From: Fen-1077 sp050014355
GTDB taxonomy: Bacteria; Chloroflexota; Dehalococcoidia; Dehalococcoidales; RBG-16-60-22
Assembly (NCBI GenBank): GCA_050014355.1
Contig: JBEKDL010000079.1
Span: forward strand, 1-7,897
Direction of reading: 5' to 3'
Length of the DNA: 7,897 nucleotides
This document shows positions 1 through 4,469 of the stretch, in pieces; within the stretch, counting starts at the first letter, position 1; every line of letters starts with the position of its first letter. The translations under genes and the position numbers were made by a program. The notes below the pieces were generated by a model. It was not told the DNA's origin, made no database searches, and saw only the letters and a list, made by a program, of their open reading frames with translations.

Positions 1-174
1 GATATGCGCCGGAACTTGAGCCAGGCGCTGGGGATAAACATCGATTGCGTCAGCGTCAAGGCCAGCACTTCCAACAGACTGGGCGCTATTGGGCGTGAGG
101 AAGGCATCGCGGTTTACGCCGTGGCGCTGATAGAAAGCGGTAATAATGCAAATATCCAGCACTCTCTCCGGTAA
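1..174 (+). CDS. ispF: 2-C-methyl-D-erythritol 2,4-cyclodiphosphate synthase, C-terminal 57 residues (5' end outside window)
   Basis: Frame 1 is open from the first base to a TAA at 172-174. The peptide contains KASTSNRLGAIGREEGIAVY followed by AVALIES, which matches the C-terminal signature of IspF (family form KATTxExLGFxGRxEGIAAxAV). IspF is the cytosolic enzyme of the MEP isoprenoid pathway that turns CDP-methylerythritol 2-phosphate into the cyclodiphosphate plus CMP. The N-terminal zinc-binding residues lie outside the window. The family's usual Glu after KATTT is Asn here, and the Phe after LG is Ala, so this copy is somewhat divergent at the nucleotide-contacting loop. The last 29 bases overlap the start of cysS in another frame, which suggests co-transcription and translational coupling. 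Confidence 0.88.
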   Translation, partial: DMRRNLSQALGINIDCVSVKASTSNRLGAIGREEGIAVYAVALIESGNNANIQHSLR

Positions 175-1513
175 AAAAGAGGATTTCAGACCCTTCGGCA
201 ACGTGGTGACGATGTATGTCTGCGGCATCAATCCCTACGCGGACTCTCATATCGGCCACGCCATGAGCTATATCATCTTCGATGTCGTCCGGCGCTACCT
301 AGAGTTCCGCGGGTATAAAGTCAAACACGTTGAAAACGTGACCGACGTCGAGGACAACATCATCAACCATGCCAACCGGCTCGGCATCACGGTCAAGGAG
401 CTGACGGAAAAATACACGCAGCGATACTTCGAGGACATGGAAGCGCTGAATATCCTCCGGCCAAACGTCATGCCCAAAGCCTCGGAGACCATCCCCGAAA
501 TTATCGCCATGACCAAAGGTTTAATCGATAAAGGTTTTGCTTACGCGGCAGGCGGGAACGTTTTTTTCCGGGTCAGGAAAGTGACCGACTACGGCAAACT
601 TTCCAGGCGCAGCCCGGAGCAGATGATGGCCGGGACGCGCGTCGAGGCGGGGGAAGATAAGGAAGACCCGATGGACTTCGCTCTCTGGAAAGCGGCCAAA
701 CCCGGCGAGCCGAACTGGGACAGCCCGTGGGGTAAAGGCAGGCCGGGGTGGCACATCGAGTGCAGCGCCATGTCGATTAAATTCCTCGGCGAGCAGATAG
801 ACATCCACGGCGGCGGCCAGGACGTGGTCTTCCCCCACCACGAAAACGAAATCGCCCAGTCGGAGAGCTTTACCGGTAAAAAGCCCTTCGTGAAATACTG
901 GCTGCATAACGGCCTGCTCCAGATGGGCGCCGAGAAGATGAGCAAAAGCCTGGGCAACCTGATAACGATACGGGACGCCCTGAAAAAATACACGGCGGAC
1001 GGGTTACGGGTTTTTATTTTAAGCTCTTACTACCGCAGCCCGCTGACCTATACTCCGGAGGCGCTGGAAGCGGCCCAGAGTGGGGCGGAAAGGCTGTTAC
1101 GAGCGGCCACGCGAGACAATAACTCCTCAAACCCCAAAGATGTTCTAAATACTAAAAATTATCAGGATAGGTTTATCGAGGCTATGGATGACGACTTCAA
1201 CACTCCTCAGGCCTTGGCTGCGCTTTTCGACCTGGCGCGGGACATCAACAAGGCTGAAGAGACGGGCGTGAATGTCATCAAGGCCCGCGAAACGCTGAAA
1301 GAGCTGGGGGGGGTGCTGGGCCTGACCTTTAAAGCGCCGGAGGAGACGCCCCTGGATAAATCTACAGAGGAACTTATTGCTGAACGTAATAGGCTTAGGA
1401 AAGCAAAGAGGTGGCAAGAAGCGGATAAAATACGAGATGAACTAGCCCTGCATGGTATTGTTCTTGAAGATTCTCCTGATGGAACTGTAATAATACGGAT
1501 GAGAAAAAGATAG
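146..1513 (+). CDS. cysS: Cysteinyl-tRNA synthetase
   Basis: The 455-residue product has the normal length of a class I cysteine--tRNA ligase, which charges tRNA-Cys using ATP in the cytosol. Visible motifs are HIGH at 35-38 and KMSKS at 264-268. The zinc-site residues are all present: C26, C206 (in WHIECS), H231 and E235 (in FPHHENE). NVTDVEDNII near 62-71 is also typical. The segment after C26 reads GINPYADSHIGH where most relatives have GPTVYDxxHIGH. The ATG at 146 lies inside ispF (29-base overlap) and keeps the conserved N-terminal TLSGKKE block; only a weak purine-rich stretch (133-140) precedes it, as expected for coupled translation. The last ~130 bases are about 41% GC by hand count, against about 68% in the central part. 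A probable terminator follows at 1522. Confidence 0.97.
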   Translation: MQISSTLSGKKEDFRPFGNVVTMYVCGINPYADSHIGHAMSYIIFDVVRRYLEFRGYKVKHVENVTDVEDNIINHANRLGITVKELTEKYTQRYFEDMEALNILRPNVMPKASETIPEIIAMTKGLIDKGFAYAAGGNVFFRVRKVTDYGKLSRRSPEQMMAGTRVEAGEDKEDPMDFALWKAAKPGEPNWDSPWGKGRPGWHIECSAMSIKFLGEQIDIHGGGQDVVFPHHENEIAQSESFTGKKPFVKYWLHNGLLQMGAEKMSKSLGNLITIRDALKKYTADGLRVFILSSYYRSPLTYTPEALEAAQSGAERLLRAATRDNNSSNPKDVLNTKNYQDRFIEAMDDDFNTPQALAALFDLARDINKAEETGVNVIKARETLKELGGVLGLTFKAPEETPLDKSTEELIAERNRLRKAKRWQEADKIRDELALHGIVLEDSPDGTVIIRMRKR

Positions 1514-1521
1514 TTTAATCT

Positions 1522-1576
1522 AAAAGAGCGTTCAATAGTGCCTGTGCCGCTCCTCTTTTTTTCTTTTTTCTATTTT
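1522..1576 (+). terminator. Probable rho-independent terminator of cysS
   Basis: Nine bases after the cysS stop, GAGCG (1526-1530) can pair with CGCTC (1548-1552). A bulged A/T extension leads into a long T-rich run (1556-1576). The stem is short and the loop is 17 bases, so it is imperfect, but the position and the T tract fit a terminator. Confidence 0.5.
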
Positions 1577-1600
1577 AATTAATTAAGTTAGACAAAATAA

Positions 1601-1630
1601 GGGATTGCCACGCTTCGCTCGCAATGACGG
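1601..1630. repeat. Dispersed intergenic palindrome-like repeat (GGATTGCCAC...GCAATGACGG)
   Basis: The segment GGGATTGCCACGCTTCGCTC followed by GCAATGACGG has outer arms ATTGC (1604-1608) and GCAAT (1621-1625) around a GC-rich core. From general knowledge, very similar REP-like units (GTCATTGCGAGCGAAGCG... on the other strand) are scattered between genes in many bacterial genomes, including Chloroflexota and Deltaproteobacteria. Only one copy is seen in this window, so its repeat status rests on recognition. It sits between two converging transcription units, which is where such units are often found. Confidence 0.6.
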
Positions 1631-1664
1631 TTCTGGCACAGTCTGGAAGAGAAAACATTAAAAT

Positions 1665-1699
1665 AAAAGAAGGCACTATATAAACCAGTGCCTTCTTTT
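1665..1699 (-). terminator. Strong bidirectional terminator between convergent genes
   Basis: A perfect 13-bp inverted repeat, AAAAGAAGGCACT (1665-1677) and AGTGCCTTCTTTT (1687-1699), encloses a 9-base loop. Read on the minus strand, the stem runs into TTCTTTTATTTTAA, a good U tract that would end the DUF5679 transcript. Read on the plus strand, the trailing TTCTTTT gives a shorter tract that could back up the cysS terminator. Confidence 0.88.
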
Positions 1700-1850
1700 A
1701 GTCGCACACACTTTCACCCATGCGCGGTATACCGTAGTTTAAAGGTGTTCAGCCTTTTTAAAGCGCCCGCTACCGGACACTTTCTACAGGTATCCCTCTA
1801 TCCCTGTGCGGGGATATTTTTGACCTGGCTAAATCCGTTACAGAAGCGGT
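1700..1850 (-). other. Hairpin-rich 3' flank of the DUF5679 gene
   Basis: No convincing gene is seen here. The stretch between the DUF5679 stop and the terminator at 1665-1699 holds several short self-complementary elements: palindrome CGGTATACCG (1725-1734); AAAGG/CCTTT (1741-1745 with 1753-1757); ATCCC/GGGAT (1800-1804 with 1811-1815); and a longer hairpin, GGCTAAA-t-CCG (1827-1837) with CGG-TTTAGCC (1847-1856), which contains the stop codon. None has an adjacent U tract, so they are not classical terminators. They could form a structured 3' UTR or small RNA read on the minus strand. This is pattern only; no RNA family was recognised. Confidence 0.35.
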
Positions 1851-1991
1851 TTAGCCCTTGCCAATGCGGAAAAGCTTCGTGCCACAGACCGGGCATACGC
1901 CCTGGGTCGCCGGCCTCTTGTTCTTCAGAGTGACGGCCTTCGGGTTCTTAATCTCTCTCTTGGTCCTGCACTTCATGCAATATGCCTGCAT
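1851..1991 (-). CDS. DUF5679 small zinc-ribbon protein (46 aa)
   Basis: A 46-residue minus-strand ORF begins MQAYCMKCRTKREIKNPKAV and ends VCPVCGTKLFRIGKG. Two CxxC knuckles (C5/C8 and C33/C36) mark it as a small zinc ribbon. The segments AYCMKCR, VTLKN.RPATQG and CP.CGTK.FRIGK match the DUF5679 family as I know it, in which the proteins are about this size and have no known biochemical role. The start is well supported: AAGGAGGTG (1997-2005) lies about six bases before the ATG, and a TTGACA/17/TACTCT promoter lies upstream. The stop lies within a hairpin (1827-1856), and a strong terminator follows at 1665-1699, so the gene is probably monocistronic. Basic residues around the ribbons would allow nucleic-acid binding, but that is a guess. 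Confidence 0.87.
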   Translation of the reverse strand: MQAYCMKCRTKREIKNPKAVTLKNKRPATQGVCPVCGTKLFRIGKG

Positions 1992-2022
1992 TTCTGCACC
2001 TCCTTAGGTACTCTTGCCCAGC

Positions 2023-2051
2023 AGAGTAACAAAATTGAAGCTATTTGTCAA
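2023..2051 (-). promoter_or_regulatory. Sigma70-type promoter of the DUF5679 gene
   Basis: On the minus strand a consensus -35 TTGACA (2046-2051) is followed by 17 bases and a -10 TACTCT (2023-2028), placing transcription start near 2016, about 25 bases before the ATG. The -35 is perfect; the -10 is weak (3 of 6). A small hairpin CTATT/AATAG (2041-2054) overlaps the -35. The rest of the 184-base gap up to secG is AT-rich, and no clear secG terminator was seen in it. Confidence 0.65.
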
Positions 2052-2175
2052 TAGCGACAGCCGTAATATTCATATATTTTTTGTGTCTTTTATAATTTTT
2101 CTGCGTTACCAGCCTTCATTGAAAGCAAAATCCGGGGATTACGGGCTATTGTGGAACATCCGGTTCTAAGCGTAA

Positions 2176-2397
2176 CTATCTGGCAACCCGGAGTGATACG
2201 ACGGAAAGGATGACAAAAATAACCACCAGAGCGATGGTGAGCTGAAAAAGCGTCCGCTCCACGCCGCGCTTGGTGCGGTAGACTGTTTCGGCCTGGCCGA
2301 AAATGCCCCCCAGCCCGCCGCCCTTGACCTGGAGCAGGGCGATGATGGTCAGCGCCACCGCGACGACAATCTGCGCAATATATAAGTAGGTTACCAT
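2176..2397 (-). CDS. secG: Preprotein translocase subunit SecG
   Basis: The 73-residue product has the standard SecG layout: a membrane helix at about 2-23, a glycine-rich loop KGGGLGGIFG (25-34), a basic segment with TKRGVER, and a second membrane helix at about 49-69. SecG is the small accessory subunit of the SecYEG channel in the cytoplasmic membrane and assists SecA-driven export. The length is normal for the family. The ATG lies 3 bases after the gatB stop, and AGGTGGAG within the end of gatB serves as ribosome binding site, so the two genes are almost certainly one transcript with coupled translation. No clear terminator was seen downstream. Confidence 0.95.
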   Translation of the reverse strand: MVTYLYIAQIVVAVALTIIALLQVKGGGLGGIFGQAETVYRTKRGVERTLFQLTIALVVIFVILSVVSLRVAR

Positions 2398-2400
2398 TTT

Positions 2401-3876
2401 TTATTCTCCACCTGCCTGATTTACAGCTGCGGTCAGCTTCCGCTTCAGCACTTCGTTGACAAGCTGCGGATTGGCGCGGCCCTTAGTCGCTTTCATCACC
2501 TGCCCCACCAGGAACTTTACCGCCGTCTCTTTCCCGGTGCGGTAATCGGCCACAGCCTGCGTATTAGAGTGTATCACTTCCGCGACCACTTTCTCAAGCT
2601 CACCGGTATCGGAAATCTGGCTAAGGCCGCGCTCCTTGATGATAGCGTCGGCGCTCTTACCCGTTTTGTACATCTCTTCAAAAACTGTTTTCGCGGTTGG
2701 TGTGTTGATAACACCTTGCGAATTCAATTCAGCTATTCTGGCTGTTTGTGCAGGTTCAACCTTTTTTCTGAATTCTTGAATATCAATATTGTTAGCATTT
2801 ATAATACGACTAGCCTCACCAAGGAGCCAGTTACCTACTTCTTTTGGAGCAATTTTAATATTGGCTTTCACGCTGTCCTCAAAATATTCAGCCATTCCTT
2901 TATTACTAGTGATTTGTGCGGAACTAGCCGCTGACACGCTGTATTGGCTGATAAATCTATCGCGCCGGGCCTCTGGGAGCTCGGGCAGCTTGTGCCTGAC
3001 GGCCTCCACCCAGTCCCGCCCGATAACCAGCGGGGGGAGGTCCGGTTCCGGGAAATAGCGGTAATCGTGGGCGTATTCCTTGCTACGCTGGGATACTGTC
3101 CTGCCCTTTTCATCCAGCCAGCCCCTTGTTTCCTGGACGAGCCGTTTGCCCTCATCGGCGGCTTTACGCTGGCGCTGGGCTTCGTATTCCATAGCCAGGT
3201 AAACGGCCTTGAAGCTGTTGAGGTTCTTGACCTCGACCTTGGGGGTAAACTCCTTACGCCCTTCCGGGAGCAGGCTGATGTTGGCATCGCAGCGGAAGCT
3301 GCCTTCCTCCATGTTGCCGGTGGAGACCCCCAGGTACTGCAAAATGCTGCGCAGCTTAATAAGATACTGGCGCGCTTCCTCGGGAGAGCGTAAATCAGGC
3401 TCGCCGACGATTTCCATCAGCGGGCAGCCGGAGCGGTTGACATCCACCAGGCTGTAATCTTCCCCGCTACCGGTGCGATGGAGCAGCTTGGCGACATCCT
3501 CTTCCAGGTGGACGCGGGTAATGCCTATTTTCTTTTTCTGCCCGTCCGCCTCGATAGCGAGCCAGCCGCCCTTGGCGATGGGCGCGTCGTACTGGGATAT
3601 CTGGTAGCCCTTCATGAGGTCGGGGTAAGGGTAGTTCTTGCGGTCGAACTTGGTAAATTCGGAGACGGTACAGTTTAAGGCGAGCGCCGTCATCATGGTG
3701 AACTCCACGGCCTGCCTGTTAATGACCGGCAGGACGCCGGGCAGGCCGAGGCACACCGGGCAGACATGCGTATTGGGCGGCGCGCTGGCGTAATCGGCGC
3801 TGCAGCCGCAGTACATTTTGCTCTTCGTTAAAAGCTGGGCATGGACTTCCAGCCCGATGATTGTCTGATAGTTCAT
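2401..3876 (-). CDS. gatB: Aspartyl/glutamyl-tRNA amidotransferase subunit B
   Basis: The 491-residue product is full length for GatB, the subunit of the GatCAB complex that activates mischarged Glu-tRNA-Gln or Asp-tRNA-Asn so that GatA-derived ammonia can amidate it. Family motifs are clear: IGLEVHAQL (7-15); the Cys cluster C23/C25/C39/C42; NYPYPDLMKGYQISQYD (81-97); HLEEDVAK (123-130); NRSGCPLMEIVGEPD (147-161); EEGSFRCDAN (190-199); and RSKEYAHDYRYFPEPDLPPL (264-283). A helical and YqeY-like tail follows. gatA and gatC are not in the window. The start has little Shine-Dalgarno match but sits about 25 bases after a good promoter. Codons ~310-395 (2701-2940) drop to about 39% GC by hand count, against 60-70% just upstream in the gene; the reading frame and family match continue through this dip. 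Confidence 0.97.
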   Translation of the reverse strand: MNYQTIIGLEVHAQLLTKSKMYCGCSADYASAPPNTHVCPVCLGLPGVLPVINRQAVEFTMMTALALNCTVSEFTKFDRKNYPYPDLMKGYQISQYDAPIAKGGWLAIEADGQKKKIGITRVHLEEDVAKLLHRTGSGEDYSLVDVNRSGCPLMEIVGEPDLRSPEEARQYLIKLRSILQYLGVSTGNMEEGSFRCDANISLLPEGRKEFTPKVEVKNLNSFKAVYLAMEYEAQRQRKAADEGKRLVQETRGWLDEKGRTVSQRSKEYAHDYRYFPEPDLPPLVIGRDWVEAVRHKLPELPEARRDRFISQYSVSAASSAQITSNKGMAEYFEDSVKANIKIAPKEVGNWLLGEASRIINANNIDIQEFRKKVEPAQTARIAELNSQGVINTPTAKTVFEEMYKTGKSADAIIKERGLSQISDTGELEKVVAEVIHSNTQAVADYRTGKETAVKFLVGQVMKATKGRANPQLVNEVLKRKLTAAVNQAGGE

Positions 3877-3906
3877 AGCTATTTCGATTTAAAAAACGAC
3901 ATATCA

Positions 3907-3936
3907 AGTATAGCAACAATAGAGGGATAGGGGCAA
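3907..3936 (-). promoter_or_regulatory. Promoter of the gatB-secG operon
   Basis: On the minus strand TTGCCC (3931-3936) and TATACT (3907-3912) are separated by 18 bases. The -10 matches 5 of 6 consensus positions and the -35 matches 4 of 6. Transcription would start near 3900, leaving a leader of roughly 25 bases before the gatB ATG at 3876. It diverges from the tRNA-Ala promoter about 30 bases away. Confidence 0.6.
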
Positions 3937-3961
3937 GAAATATGGAGAGGGCGCTCAAATA

Positions 3962-3970
3962 TGCTATAAT
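3962..3970 (+). promoter_or_regulatory. Extended -10 promoter of tRNA-Ala
   Basis: TGCTATAAT (3962-3970) is a perfect TATAAT preceded by the TGN extension, ending 10 bases before the mature tRNA 5' end. No good -35 is visible at 16-18 bases upstream, which is usual for extended -10 promoters. Transcription would start about four bases before the tRNA. Confidence 0.7.
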
Positions 3971-3980
3971 TTCTATGCTC

Positions 3981-4053
3981 GGGGCCGTAGTTCACTCGGG
4001 AGAACGTCGCGTTTGCATCGCGAAGGTAGGGGGTTCGAATCCCCCCGGCTCCA
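3981..4053 (+). tRNA. tRNA-Ala (anticodon TGC)
   Basis: A complete 73-base cloverleaf can be folded by eye. The acceptor arms are GGGGCCG (3981-3987) and CGGCTCC (4046-4052), including the G3:U70 pair that identifies alanine tRNAs. The D stem is GTTC/GAAC (3990-3993, 4002-4005). The anticodon stem is TCGCG/CGCGA (4007-4011, 4019-4023) with loop TTTGCAT, giving anticodon TGC at 4014-4016. The variable loop is AGGTA, and the T arm is GGGGG-TTCGAAT-CCCCC (4029-4045). The discriminator is A4053 and the CCA end is not encoded. It reads GCA (and by wobble other GCN) codons. The gene marks the edge between the housekeeping block and the accessory genes to its right. Confidence 0.97.
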
Positions 4054-4206
4054 CTTTCTGACCGTTCCAGTGGTAGGCAACCAAACCCGGGTTCACTCCT
4101 ATCATCGTCCCCCATTCTGTATTCAGGTTTAATGGTAAAGGCAAAATCACCTCTATTGTTTATTTTCGCCACATCACATAAAAAGTCAAGAAGTGATATT
4201 TCAAGA

Positions 4207-4338
4207 ATGCGCACGACCATTAAGGTAACCCTATCTAATGAAAAAATAAAAGTCATGCGTAAGGAGGTTGAAGAGCTAGCGTTGGGCATCATGGATTTTA
4301 CAAATTTGATACGAACTCTGTATCTCATAGATTGTTGA
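4207..4338 (+). CDS. Possible small ribbon-helix-helix-like protein (43 aa, uncertain)
   Basis: This short ORF begins MRTTIKVTLSNEKIKVMRKE and ends in FTNLIRTLYLIDC. An N-terminal alternating strand (TTIKVTL), a charged helix, a turn and a hydrophobic second helix with LIR is the pattern of MetJ/Arc/CopG-type DNA-binding proteins, but it is short and no specific family was recognised. The same frame is open from an ATG at 4132 (68 residues); I prefer 4207 because the pattern begins there, though neither start has a strong ribosome binding site. It sits just before a promoter with an inverted repeat, so a regulator of the next operon is conceivable. It may equally be chance or a remnant. Confidence 0.33.
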   Translation: MRTTIKVTLSNEKIKVMRKEVEELALGIMDFTNLIRTLYLIDC

Positions 4339-4352
4339 CCAATATTGATAAA

Positions 4353-4381
4353 TTGACTATTACACTTTGATATAACATAAT
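4353..4381 (+). promoter_or_regulatory. Probable promoter of the SLOG/TIR operon
   Basis: TTGACT (4353-4358) and CATAAT (4376-4381) are separated by 17 bases and each matches 5 of 6 consensus positions. Transcription would start near 4388, about 80 bases before the first ATG. A weaker alternative, TTGACC (4335-4340) with TATTAC (4358-4363), also has a 17-base spacer. Confidence 0.6.
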
Positions 4382-4402
4382 ATCGTAATCAAGGGTTATA
4401 TC
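4369..4402. promoter_or_regulatory. Perfect 8+8 inverted repeat over the operon promoter (operator candidate)
   Basis: GATATAAC (4369-4376) and its exact reverse complement GTTATATC (4395-4402) are separated by 18 bases and centred at about 4385, next to the predicted transcription start. The left arm overlaps the first base of the -10 and the right arm lies just past the start site. This layout fits a repressor operator, although an AT-rich sequence can produce such pairs by chance. Confidence 0.42.
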
Positions 4403-4469
4403 TTGAAACAAAAGACATTGGAGGCGGTGGACTTAAAATCAATTCCTCCCACTTATAAGAGTGAAAGCG

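Larger units (their letters stand above)
4054..4460. other. AT-rich gap between tRNA-Ala and the SLOG/TIR operon
   Basis: This 407-base stretch has no clearly conserved gene. It begins with some GC-rich sequence including the palindrome AACCCGGGTT (4084-4093), then becomes strongly AT-rich. It holds one possible small ribbon-helix-helix ORF (4207-4338), a promoter (4353-4381), an inverted repeat over that promoter (4369-4402) and a leader with a GGAGG/CCTCC pair (4420-4424, 4446-4450). No tRNA fragment, integrase or clear terminator was seen. Confidence 0.6.

Noticed and set aside
521..907. Minus-strand 128-codon ORF inside cysS
   Set aside because: It is a shadow of the GC-rich core of cysS with no independent support.
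1760..1815. Possible c-di-GMP (GEMM-I) riboswitch: CGCACAGGG and CCGGTAGCGGG on the minus strand
   Set aside because: Two short pieces resemble the aptamer ends, but the central conserved segment (GACGCAAAGCC type) is missing, and the position downstream of a gene and before a terminator is wrong for a riboswitch.
1688..1933. Plus-strand 81-codon ORF
   Set aside because: It is antisense to the DUF5679 gene and begins inside a terminator; the composition is Cys/Pro/Ser-rich as in shadow frames and there is no ribosome binding site.
2944..3393. Plus-strand 149-codon ORF inside gatB
   Set aside because: It lies entirely antisense to a confidently identified gatB and has no recognisable family; GC-rich genes commonly yield such frames.
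4054..4131. Second tRNA or tRNA fragment after tRNA-Ala
   Set aside because: GAACCCGGGTTTGG on the minus strand briefly looks like a T arm, but no cloverleaf can be folded around it.
3879..4328. Minus-strand 149-codon ORF containing GAGGIRTPYLRDANATF
   Set aside because: It is the antisense of the tRNA-Ala gene; this peptide is a familiar spurious translation of tRNA regions, and it also crosses the gatB and tRNA promoters.
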